A stretch of 64,000 bases of DNA from Ephemerocybe angulata (lineage: Eukaryota; Basidiomycota; Agaricomycetes; Agaricales; Psathyrellaceae), in NCBI GenBank assembly GCA_013368325.1, contig JAACJK010000165.1, positions 682,001 through 746,000 on the forward strand, in the 5' to 3' direction. The notes under the pieces are model-generated. The model ran no database searches and was not told the DNA's origin. It saw only the letters and a program-made list of their open reading frames with translations. Positions 1 through 10,380 of this stretch are shown one piece after another. Within the stretch, counting starts at the first letter, position 1. Each line of letters starts with the position of its first letter. The position numbers were made by a program, and so were the translations under genes.

Positions 1-1029
1 TCGATGGGTATGGAGCAGCGAAAAGCAACCACGTCCGCCCGTCGCACCACGCACTCTGGAGGAAGGAAGGAAAAAGAGGAAGGAGGGAAGGGATGGGGAT
101 GGGGGTGGGGGTGAAGATGAAGCCTGAACGGAGGGCTCTCGCCGTCTCCGAACACAGACGGGCGGATGGAAGACGAAGGACGAAGTAGGTGAGCCTCCGC
201 ATCTTGCGATACATCGTCGGCCCACCCATCGACTCCTCATCGCAGCCCCACCCCAAAAAGCACACACCAAACACACCAAAAAAGCACACCAAAAAAACAC
301 GACGACAACAACAAGAAAAAAAGCGCGACGCACATCCACCACAGTTAAAGCATCCACGAGCGCCAGACATAGTTCCTGATTTCTAGGGTGATGGGAGGTG
401 ATAAGATTTTGAGGTCAGATCTGCCAGGTGAAAAAAGATTGGTGTGTGTTTCGTCGATTTGTAAGGGTCAATGGGAGGAGGCGGGGAGGTGGGGGAGAGG
501 GGGGAGGGAGGATAGTTAGTATATTGTTCGTCTTCTCCACAAGACCAGAAAAGAGAGAAAAAGAGCGCACGACGAGGGTGTTCGGTACGATCCAGACATC
601 GAGGCCAACAGCGATGAAAGGCCCCGTCCCTCTAGCAGACGGCCAGTAGCCAGCGACAGCGACAGCGGCGCACGGGAATCCAGGAAGACAAACGTCCACT
701 CACAAATTCCCAACTATGGTGGTGGTTACGGGAGAAGGAAGAAAGATGGAGGACCGATGCTGCGTGCCCAATTAACGCGGCGTGAAAATAGGTCCAAGGT
801 TACGTAAGAATCACCGGAGCTCCCTTTTTAGAAAACGCCCCTATTTCAACAGCTTGACTCGATGTGCCTCGAGGAGATGGTGGATGAAAGAGTTCTGGCA
901 GAAGGTAGATCCTGCCTCGTGCTGAATGAATTGACGTGTACGTTTAGAGTTCCGTGAGTCAGGCAGAACCATGGAATGTATTACAGCGAACGAAGAGGAA
1001 CGGGGTGAACAAGTCTTCAATTGAATAAT
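1..1029. other. Left-end stretch without a recognisable gene
   Basis: I find no convincing gene here. Positions 60-120 are a purine-rich, G-run-dense tract, and 480-515 is another G-rich tract. Open frames present are short, low-complexity and overlap on both strands. The stretch lies beyond the 3' end of RPN8 and may hold its terminator or the start of a gene lying to the left, but nothing in the sequence decides this. Confidence 0.5.
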
Positions 1030-2417
1030 CTACTCCGCCTTCTTCTCCTCATCCTTCTTCCCCTCCTTCCCCTCCTTCCCCTCCTTCTTCGCATCCCCCT
1101 TCTCCACCTTCTTCCCCACGCCCTCCTCCTCCAACTCCGCGCGCCCAATAGTCGCCTTATTATCCACAAGCGCATGCAACGCAATAACCGACCTCAACAA
1201 ACTGCTCAAATACACCACAAGCATCTGATCATTCGTGCTCGCCGCAAAGCTCTCCGTCATCTCCCTCCCCCCAAGCTCCGGCAGCAGATTCAACGCGTCT
1301 TGCAAGTGGTACACCACCTGGTGGTTCACGGGCATGTCGCCGTTTGCGATGTCTGCAAGGTAGAGTTGGATGTCGCGCAGGCGCGATTGCAGGCCTTGGA
1401 GGGAGGCGAGCTGCTCGGAGACGCGCGTGGCGAGCGTCGTGGTGGTGCTGTCTTTGATGTCGCGCAGGAGGTGCTCGACGCCGATCTCTTCGGCTTCTTC
1501 GGCTTCGATGGCGGAGGGGACGTGCAGGAAGGTTTTGCGCGTTTCGGTGCCGTCCTGTCGGAGTAAAGGTTAGTAAAGGTTCCAGGCGAACGGTAGGGTA
1601 AGGGAGCAAGTGTCAACGATGAATTGCAAGTAGAGGTTGACTACAATGGAAGTCGCCGTTCCCTTCCTCTAGGGAAGGGGCGGGGAGTAGTAGATCGGCG
1701 AACTTGGATAGAATGTACGCACGTCTTTGATCTCCTCAACAGCAAAGTACGCGTCCGTGGGGATTCCAACGGTATCTGGGCGCACATCGACGATGACCAT
1801 CACTGGCCGGGCGATGAAACGTTTGAAGAGGTCGTTGATCTCCTGGTCAGACGCCCGGAGTTTGGGCCCGGTGTGGTACCAGCCGATCATACGTTCCCGA
1901 GCTAGGATAAGGAAACGATGTTAGTTAGAGTACCACCATCCCGCCACAGAAACCCCACCCACCATTGACCTTCTTGAACATCTCATACATCCCCTCAATA
2001 TAATTATGATCCAAGAACCACGTCTTGCTATCCTTCTCGTCCTCCTCGAACGGGATACCAAACGAGTTCGCGACATTGATGGTCTTGCCGTTGTCCTGCC
2101 CCAGGAGCACGCCGATGACCCGCTTCTGCGAGTTGCGCGAGACGGAGCGCGCGTGGTGGTCCGTTACGCTGAGGAGGACGAGGGGGTGGACGACTGCATT
2201 TTCAAGTTCACATTAAAGGTTTCAGGGGAAGATTAGGGGGTAAGACAAGAGGCGTTGGGCGTTGGTCAGATGGGGCATATTGGCTTGGGACGGAGGACGT
2301 ACTGACTGTTGTCCCGGACAAAGCTGTCAACTATTCGAACAGAGATTATCCATTAGTTCGAGATCGTATAGAGAAATGCCAGATATCGCGAACCTGTTCT
2401 GTCGTCGTTGCGACCAT
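1030..2417 (-). CDS. RPN8: 26S proteasome regulatory subunit Rpn8 (PSMD7, MPN-domain lid subunit)
   Basis: Rpn8 is a structural subunit of the 19S lid. It pairs with the deubiquitinase Rpn11 in the nucleus and cytoplasm. Reading the minus strand, the last three exons are 1963 to about 2194, 1723-1901 and 1030-1554. They join in frame at GT..AG introns and give [32 protein letters not shown] and [13 protein letters not shown], then the C-terminal helical part (LPINH-like [13 protein letters not shown]) and a lysine/glutamate-rich tail. The MPN fold is the inactive type: where Rpn11 has a second metal-binding His in GWYHSHP, this protein has GWYHTGP. The start ATG at 2415-2417 opens a tiny first exon; the second small exon near 2300-2335 is not certain. 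About 330 residues, normal for the family. Head-to-head with the SF3B2 gene. Confidence 0.93.
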
Positions 2418-2722
2418 GTTTGAATCTGGAACAGAGGGGATCGGTGAATGGGTCGAGAAAGGCGGGAAGGGGTAATGAGCTCGTCGCGCTGCTGAACGCG
2501 TCTGCAGACGCGTACTTTGTTGTGCCCTGTTGCCCATCGCCTTTGGGCGCACTCAAATGGCAGGAAGTTCACACGGCCAATCACTGCCGACTCATTCACC
2601 GTGTCTTGGCATTCATTCATTCATTCATTTCAACTGACTACGACTCTCGACTCGGAACTCTCGTCTGTTGGCTCTACCTACTCTCTGGCACACTAGAACT
2701 GCTCGTATAGACGACACCGGCG
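2418..2722. promoter_or_regulatory. Shared intergenic promoter region between RPN8 and SF3B2
   Basis: These 305 bp separate two divergently transcribed housekeeping genes, so both promoters must lie here. A short TCAT microsatellite sits at about 2611-2628. I could not recognise a TATA box in a convincing position. The call rests on gene arrangement only. Confidence 0.5.
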
Positions 2723-4805
2723 ATGGCTTCGGTACAGACTGAGCCGATAAATGCAGCGGCGTTGAGGGAGCTTGCGGGAGGAAAAGCTATCAAGTCGAAG
2801 AACCAGCTGAGGAGGTTGAAGCAGAAACAGAAGAAGGTTGTCGCAGCATCCGTAGAGCCTACCCCTGAACCGGTAAGTCTCCCTCGTCTTCATTCTACCC
2901 ATACCCTTTGCTTTCGCAATCAAGTCTGAACTTAGAATGTTCTTCTACCTCCCAGTGACAGTTGGCTAATAATCCTTCCACCAGAATGGCAATGACAACC
3001 AGGACGACTCGAAGATGGATGTCGACGAGAAGCCCTCAGTAATGCAGGAGCTTCTCGCAATGGACGATATCGACTTCAAGGCCGCAGGCCTCGAAGCCTT
3101 CGCAGACGTCTTCGCGCGCTTCCAACTCCCCTCCGAGTCCTCCTCCGTACGTCCCCCTCCCCCTCCTCACCCACAAAACCCACAACTAACCTCCCCCGCA
3201 GTTCAAACAAGAAGGCGACCTCGGCAAAGGCGAGGTCATCTACTCCGACGACGAACAAGCCTCCGAAGACTCCGACTCCGACAGCGCCCCAAAACCCCTC
3301 TCCAAGAAAAAAGCCCGCAAGCTCAACCGCCTCACCGTCGCCGAGCTCAAACAGCTCGTCAAGAAGCCCGAAATCGTCGAATGGACCGACATCACCGCCT
3401 CCGACCCTCGTCTCCTCCTGCACCTAAAGTCCCACCGCAACACCGTCCCCATCCCCATCCACTGGAGCGCCAAGCGCGACTATCTCCAAGGCAAAAGAGG
3501 CATCGAGAAACCGCCGTTCCAGCTGCCCGCGTTCATAGCGGACACGGGCATCGCGACGATGCGCGACGCCGTGAAGGAGAAGGAGGCGACGATGAGCCTC
3601 AAAGCCAAGACCCGCGAGCGCGTGCAGCCCAAGATGGGGAAGATAGACATCGACTACCAAAAACTCCACGACGCCTTCTTCAAGTTCCAGACCAAACCTC
3701 CTATGACGGAGTTCGGGGAGATGTACTACGAAGGCAAGGAGTTCGAGACGTCTCTTAAAGAGAAGAAGCCGGGGGATTTGAGTCCTGAACTTGTGGAGGC
3801 GCTGTCGATACCCCCGCTCGCGCCGCCCCCGTGGTTGATTAGCATGCAGAGGTTCGGCCCGCCGCCGAGTTATCCGACGTTGAGGATTCCGGGGCTGAAT
3901 GCGCCGATTCCGGAGGGCGCGCAGTGGGGGTTCCATCCGGGAGGGTGGGGCAAGCCGCCGTTGGATGAGTATAACAGGCCTTTGTACGGAGACGTGTTTG
4001 GTGTGCTGCCCAAGGCGTCGAACGGGGAGGGAGGGCAGCCTATTAACAAGGAGCCGTGGGGCGAGCTCGAGCCCGAAGAGGGTGCGTATCTTCAAGTTCT
4101 TCTCTCACCCGTCTATTTGAATGTATGTACTGATGAGATGTATGTGCAGAAGAGGAAGAAGAGTCAAGCGAAGAAGAGGAGGAATCAGACGAGGAGATGG
4201 GCGAGCCCGCGCCTGCAGAAGGGCTGCAGACGCCCTCAGGCCTGGAGACGCCCTCGGGCATGGCCTCCGTCGTGTCCACCGTCGCCGGCGGGCTCGAGAC
4301 GCCCGACTTCATCGAGCTGCGGAAGGCAAGGGAGAGGACCGAGGAACCGAGTGGTGGGCCAAGGTCGCTGTACCATGTCGTGCCGGAGAGGCAGACGAAT
4401 GTGCGCGGGCTTATGGGGAGCGAGAGGGGGTATGATGTTAGTGCTGTGGCGCAGGCGACGAATATTCCGGTGCTTGGGGAGGATGGGCGGCCGAAGGTGC
4501 GTTTGTTTTTGTCGTTTAGAGTTGTGTTGGTTGAACCTTTACTGATGATGGTGGACTTTTTGTGTTTATAGAAGAAGGGCGGTGTGGAGGTTACGCTCGA
4601 CGCGTCGGAGCTCGAGGGTATGTCGGAAGACGACCTGCGCAAGAAGTATGATTCGGCGAATAAGGGCAATGCGGGTGTGCCTGGGGGAGGGCGGTCGGAG
4701 GACTTCTCGGACCTCGTGGCCAAGGAGATGGCGAAGAAGAAGCAGAAGATGGACCGCGATCGGGAGAGGGATAGGGATAAGAAGAAGGAGTCGTTCAAGT
4801 TTTAA
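2723..4805 (+). CDS. CUS1: Splicing factor 3B subunit 2 (SF3B2/SAP145, yeast Cus1 homologue)
   Basis: This is a component of the U2 snRNP SF3b complex that helps fix U2 to the branch site. Five exons fit the frame exactly: 2723-2872, 2985-3146, 3202-4081, 4150-4496 and 4572-4805, giving 590 residues. Order of parts: a lysine-rich N-terminus; an acidic/serine stretch (SDDEQASEDSDSDS); the DUF382 region from about residue 150 (RLTVAELKQLVKKPEIVEW, HWSAKRDYLQGKRGIEKPPF); the proline-rich PSP domain around 290-345 (LSPELVEALSIPPLAPPPW, YPTLRIPGLNAPIP, GGWGKPPLDE); a glutamate/serine-rich linker; and a charged C-terminus ending RERDRDKKKESFKF. The order is typical of fungal Cus1 proteins. A damaged copy of the 3' end follows downstream. 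Confidence 0.95.
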
Positions 4806-5552
4806 ACTTGAGTTTGGGTTACTTCTGTTTGAGTTTTGTTCGTTGAAACGCGATTGTTATACTATACTTGTTCTGACACTTTTATTTTGCTCGTACATTG
4901 CCCTTGAGGTAGATACGGCTGATTAGCTGTGGCTCCCTTGCGGTAGCAAGGGCTTTGGCGGATGGACCGCGGTCGCGAGCGGGGTAGGGATAAGAAGGAG
5001 TCGTTCAAGTTTCACAAAACTTGATAGTTATCCTTGTACTGACGCCCTTCTTTCCCGTTGTCATTTCCTTGGCTGATTAGATGTGGTATTCTACTAATCA
5101 TATCTTCTTCTCTATGTTCTCCTCCTCGTACCTGGGTCCTGCGAGGCTGCTACCCCTCATCCTGGCTTCCGGTTGCCATGGACCTCGAAGTGGTTCTTTA
5201 TAATAGTTTTGATAACATCAAGGAGAGGATCATCAGATTCACATCACCGTGCCACGCCGTGCACATGGCCGCAATGAGCTGTGCCAGCGTGCTGCCGCCG
5301 CCCATCGACAAACAACAACGAAACACTTATCCTTGGCTTTAGCGCCGAAAAGGCCTTGAACCCGAACCTTCACCGTCGCGAGCTGCCAGCTCAAGCTTCC
5401 TTCCACCGCGCCCAGGGTCATCGTCCTCAACGCCTCGGTCGATACTCCACCTGTCTATTGCTCCTTGACACGTTCATTTCTTCTTCTGCTTCTTCGTCCT
5501 TTCCGTGTGTTGAGGTGACTCGTTTTTCTGAGGTGTTGGATCGTTTGGCAGC
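4806..5552. other. SF3B2-arrestin intergenic region
   Basis: The region holds the SF3B2 3' UTR, the duplicated SF3B2 tail (separate entry) and, towards 5550, the promoter and 5' UTR of the arrestin-like gene. Beyond these I see nothing with coding character. Confidence 0.5.
4961..5086 (+). pseudogene. Partial tandem duplicate of the SF3B2 3' end
   Basis: Positions 4961-5012 repeat the last coding bases of SF3B2 (4748-4802). The shared stretch starts GATGGACCGCG, continues through GATAAG..GGAGTCGTTCAAG and ends at the TTT before the stop, with a few substitutions and a small in-frame-size gap. Similarity resumes in the UTR: GCTGATTAGCTGTGG at 4917-4931 matches GCTGATTAGATGTGG at 5072-5086. 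In the copy the stop codon region is altered (TTTCACAAAACTTG). It has no start and no domain, so it is a duplication scar rather than a gene. Confidence 0.75.
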
Positions 5553-8500
5553 ATGTCGAACATCACGATGTGAGTCTTTCAACTTCTAGAATCTAGAGGA
5601 GATAGGGGCAGAGGACTGACGCCGAGGGCATGGATGTAGAGAATTGAGGCCGCCTCCGAACGTCGATTTCGTGCATGGTGCGTCCTTCGGCCTTCGTGCA
5701 GGGCAGATATACTACTGCTATGTGCCTCTAGTTGTGGTTTAGCTGACTGGCTTTTGTGTTGTGCTGTGTAGGGTATCCTGGTATTCCGCCTAGTGGACCG
5801 GAGAGGCCGCAGGCTGCTGTTAAAGGGGTGAGTTGGTCGGTTCTATATTTTGCGCGCGGGTGCTCTGGGCCGCCGAAATTTCGTGATTTCGTGGGCGCTC
5901 GGGCGTGTTGAAAGAGGAGGAGTGTGTGGTGGAGGGCAACTTTGAAGAGAGCGGTCTGTGGTGGAGAACGTCGTCGACGATGCGCTCTGGGGCTCTGCCG
6001 GCGGCGATGGGAAGGAGTGGTGGATGTGCTGTATATCCTGGTGGTTCGTGTCGGGGACTGGACGACTTTACACGGCGAGAATACGACCGGTTCGACGACC
6101 TATGAAAGACACCCACACCGTTCGTCGCACCGGGGACTCCCAGACGTATCCGTCTTTCCGGTTTTCCGCCCCTCTGTTTCCATTCAATCATCATCGACGT
6201 GTATCACTCGGTACTAACCATGCGACCAACAGGCCATAGAAGTGCGAGTGCCGCAAACGGGCGTCAAAGCGAAGTGGGTGAGGGTGGAATTGCGGAAAGT
6301 CGAGGTGCTCCCGCCCGGCGGCGAGGCGAACTCGTATTGGGACTCCGTCGGGCCCGCGCCCGTCAACCTCTGGACGTCCCCAGACGAGTACGGCGTCCTC
6401 CGAACGGTACGTGGCCTCACAATCCTTATCACCCCACTCTTCTAAAACGTATGCACTACACTACAGCAAGACTTCCCGTTCTCGATCCGCATCCCGGAAT
6501 CCATCCCCCCGAGCGTCGAGCTGGACAACAGGGCTTCGATCAGCTACGAGCTCGTCGCGAGCGTGTGCACGAAGGGCAAGCGCGGGTTCCTGCGCAAGGC
6601 GAAGAGCGTGGTGAGCACGAGCAAGGCGCCCATCACCATCGACAAGCACGAGCTGCACTCGACGTGGCCCATCTACAACCAGCCCGAGACGCGGCACGTC
6701 GTGCAGGACGGCATCAACCTCGTGGTCGAGCGCGCGCATACGTGCTTCGGGCCTGGGGACCGCATCGCGGTGAACGTCACGGTGAAGAGCGATAGCCTGC
6801 ACACTGTCATTTTGAGGGGCTTTGAGATTGCGTTGAAGGAGACGACGGTGATGAAGGCGGGCCCGCATGGTGCGAGGGGGCGGACGCAGCCGCTGAGCAG
6901 GACGGTGACGATTGCGGAGAACAAGGCTATGTTGAATGCGACGATGTATGGCGGGCAGCAGAAGCAGGCTGAGCTGAGCTGCACCCTCAGCCCGAAACAC
7001 ACGACGCCGACGCTGAATGCTGCGAGGCACATCGACGTTACCTATACCTTGATGGTGAAGGCGGTCATGGGAACAGGGGATAATCTGGCTATGGAACTCC
7101 CTGTTATCATCTCGAACTGGCAGCGCGACGTTTCCGGTTCTGCGATCCAGTACGTTCCCCCGAAGCAGAGGTGTCGCATAATCTAACGCATCATACAGAC
7201 AAATCGGCCCTACGCCTAACCTCTCCAACCTCGGGGCGCCTGTCGGCGGTCAAAACCCCAACCAAGGCTTCTACCACGCTCAGCACACCGCCAACACACG
7301 CGCGCCCGTGCAAGCTTCCACTCTCCCCGCAGGACGTTCCTCCGCGGAAAGCTACGGCCAAACACGCCCAACCTCGCGCGGCAACAACAACCCCAACATG
7401 TTCGCCACTGCCAACCCAGCTGGCGGCGTAGGCTCCGGGGTCGCCAAGGTCCCCATCGACGAGTTCGGCTTCACTTCGAGTCCGGGCGCTGCAGCACTGG
7501 GCGGCTCGGCGTCCCCTGCCCGCCCCATCGTCGCGCCCATCAACACCGGCACGGGCAATGCGACAGCGCGCCCCGGCTCGCGCCCAACGTCAAGAGGTAA
7601 TGCCGGAAACCGGCTCACTATTGTAAATGCGCACCCGTCTGAGATCTTTGCAGATGAAGGCGGTAGTGGGAGTGGGAGCGTCAATAATCGGAACCAGCAC
7701 CAGCCTCAGCGCGGAGGAGCGCAGGCGGACTCGGGCAAGCAGTGGCCGAGCGCAGAAGAGGAGAAGAGGTTGTATGAGCAGGCGAGGAGGCGGGTGGAGA
7801 CGATGCAGGGCCCGCATGCTGCTCCGGTGCGTTGTGGCTGGATCTATATTTATCGCTTGACTGACGTTCACAAACAATTTACTTAGGCTCCTCTTGATCA
7901 ACGCATGTCTCCCCCTCCAGGCGCGATGTCGGGCGGTAGTGGTTCAGGCAGTGGTTCAGGCTCAGCCCCTCAAGCCAGAAACCCCAACCAACCACCCTAC
8001 CTGACCGCCGAAGAAGAAAAGGTCCAACTCTTCCAGAAAGCTCAAGCCGCCGTTCTGCGACAACAAGGCTCGATTACCGGCCTTGCAGGCGCAGCAGCCG
8101 GTGGCGCCTCCTCAAACCACATCCGCACCCCATCGGATCCTCCATCCGGAGCCTCACCTGCTTCAAAGCCTTCCGGAGCTCAGCTCTATCAGCAAGCCAT
8201 GGCTTCACGCAAGAACCCGCCTCCCACACAGGCTACCCCCATCTCGAACCCTCCCAGCTCCGTTCCCGTGTACAGGACTGCCGAGCAAGAAAAGGCCGCG
8301 CTCAGGAGGTACGAAGAAGCCAGGCAAGCTGTCGATAGGACACAGGGTGCTGTCCCCGATGGTGGTTCTTCGTCTGGGGTAACTGGGCGTGACTCGGCGC
8401 CTATCGCGTATGATGCTCTTTTCCCCACCGGTGGCTCGTCGGTTCCTCAGGCGGCTCCTCCTGCGCACCAAGCACCCCCGCCATTCCATGCTTCGCCTGC

Positions 8501-8609
8501 CCCAGCCCCAGCCCCAGTCCCAGCCGCAGGGCCTGTCGCCATTCTTTCGGAGAAGGAGCGCTTGAGGAGGGAGTACGAAGCTCGCGATGCCGCAGCCACT
8601 CAGCATCAA

Positions 8610-8661
<52 letters not shown>

Positions 8662-9446
8662 GACAGCAGCAGCAGCAACAACAACAACAGCAACAGTACG
8701 CTGCACCCCCACCCTCGTTCAGCGCCGCGCCGCCTCCCTTCACCCCCTCCGCGCCGGCTCCTGCACAGTACGCCAACGCGATCGCGGAGAAGGAAGCCTT
8801 GAGAAGGAAATTCGAAGCCCAGGACCGCGCTGCCGCCGCCGGTGCATCCGTCGTTCCCCCCGTCCTCCCTCCCCCGGCTCCCCTCCAGACGCCTTCGCGC
8901 AACACCTCCGCCGCGGCTCGCAACCCTCAGACCCCTCCCCCCGGCTTCGGCCAGGCCCCAGGCTACAACAACGGCCCTTTGAGCCCCGGATCGCGGCCTA
9001 CCCCCGCCACCCCCGGCGGTTCCCCGACCCCGGGCGGTAGCCAGCGAATTATGACCGCCGCTGAGGAGAAGGCGCTTCTCAAGGCCAAGTACGACGCGCA
9101 GGACAATGCAAGGTCCAACTCGCCCAGGCCTCTGCAGCCGCAGCCTCGTGCGAACGGGGGTGGGCAGGGCTTGCCGTCCCCGCCGCCTTTCAGTGCGGGA
9201 TTTGATTCTTCTGCGCCGCCGCCGCCGTTGGCGCCCAAGCCGCCTGTGGAGTATATCCAGGAGACGAGGGAGGCGGATGCGAGGTCGTATAATGGGGATG
9301 CAGGTGGGAGTGGGGGCATGAATGGGAATGGGAACGGGAATGGGAATGCGTTTGGGCTGGATGTCAAGCCGTTCACGCCGTTCAATGCGGAGTTTGATGG
9401 GTTGAGGAGCCCGCCTCCGTTGCCGCCCAAGCCTGCGGGAGAGTAA
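5553..9446 (+). CDS. Arrestin-like (arrestin N/C domain) trafficking adaptor with long disordered tail
   Basis: Arrestin-related proteins link plasma-membrane cargo to ubiquitin ligases and endocytosis; this role is taken from the family. Seven exons join in frame: 5553-5569, 5640-5677, 5772-5827, 6233-6406, 6467-7149, 7199-7826 and 7887-9446, giving about 1,051 residues. The first 17-nt exon reads MSNIT and splices into IELRPPPNVDFVHGYPGIPP. Arrestin-type beta-sandwich sequence fills roughly residues 10-330 (KWVRVELRKVEVLPPG, DFPFSIRIPESIPPSVEL, SYELVASVCTKGK, CFGPGDRIAVNVTVKSD, DVTYTLMVKAVMG). The C-terminal two thirds are low-complexity, rich in Pro, Gly, Ser and Gln. They carry one polyglutamine tract and at least six spaced short helices of type E-E/K-E-K-x-x-L-x-x-x-Y-E/D-A. 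No PPxY motif was confirmed. The exact subfamily is not assigned. Confidence 0.85.
8601..8696 (+). repeat. CAG/CAA polyglutamine tract
   Basis: A run of mixed CAG and CAA codons encodes about 32 residues, nearly all Gln, with one His and one Arg interruption. It lies inside the last exon of the arrestin-like gene. Mixed codons make it less slippage-prone than a pure CAG run, but length polymorphism between strains would be expected. Confidence 0.95.
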
Positions 9447-10380
9447 TCGGTGGGCATTCGATGACTCGTAAAAAGGCGCTGTTGGCTTTCAGATGGCTCG
9501 CCTAACCTCCTCTTTCGCTTATTCTGTCCTTCGCTACGTTTTTTACCGCTTGAGTTTTTGCCGACTTCACACCCTCTCTGTGCCATATATCCACCCCTTC
9601 GTGCGTGTCCTACAATCTTCTTCCTTTTTCCTGGATTCGGAAACACATATGCTTTATTCCCCTGCTCATATCTATTGATCTACCGCTTACCTCTTGCTTT
9701 ATCCAATGTTACTATACCAATTTCCATTCTAACGCCGCCTTCTCTTTCGTACCTCCCAAATTGCCTCCCCGAACATGAGACCGAGGGCAAGTTCGTTTTG
9801 TCTTTTACTTTTGGACAGGTTCTCTTGATCCATACCATCCACTCTCTCAATGTTGTGCACCGAAAACGGTCATTCATCCCTCCTGCTTTGACTTCACTCG
9901 AGTTTATCATACTCGCTATTAACTATAGTCTGTCCTTAACAACACTCTGATTATTACCCGTGTACGCTTTGCCTGCTAATCGACCTTCCCGTATCGCCCG
10001 TTTATGCCGCAGAACCGACCTACGCATTCATTGCTAAACTCTAGAGGCTGGCCAGGAGAATGAGCGAGTGGCTGATCTGATTCCAAATGCATGACCTTCA
10101 GGCTGAGGAGACTGCACTCATAAGCCTCATCATACTTAGCAGGGCGAGGTGGCTTCAAGCTCGAGAGAAGTTTGGCCTAGCTAGTAACTATTGAAAACGA
10201 CCCACGATTCAAAGAGTCATTGCCCATTAGGGTGGTTACAGAGCAAGTTATATAGTGATACACGGTGTAGTATCCGAAGAGCGCCCAGAGGAAGTGTCCA
10301 CAGGAGGATAGGGATACTCGATCAGTGGCAACCACATATATAGCTTGAACTTGATAATAGGAAATACATTTTGCCTAAGC
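9447..10380. other. Intergenic region between the arrestin-like gene and A1
   Basis: The first part is a pyrimidine-rich 3' UTR-like sequence of the arrestin gene. From about 9960 the sequence approaches the 3' flank of A1, which runs convergently on the other strand. I see no gene. This is the left edge of the duplicated array; the spacer blocks found between later copies are not obvious here. Confidence 0.5.

Noticed and set aside
3015..3758. Plus-strand frame of 247 codons inside SF3B2
   Set aside because: It reads through the second SF3B2 intron and then continues in the wrong frame as an Arg/Pro-rich sequence.
8205..8923. Minus-strand poly-Leu, poly-Val/Ala and poly-Cys frames
   Set aside because: They are antisense translations of the CAG/CAA tract in the arrestin-like gene.
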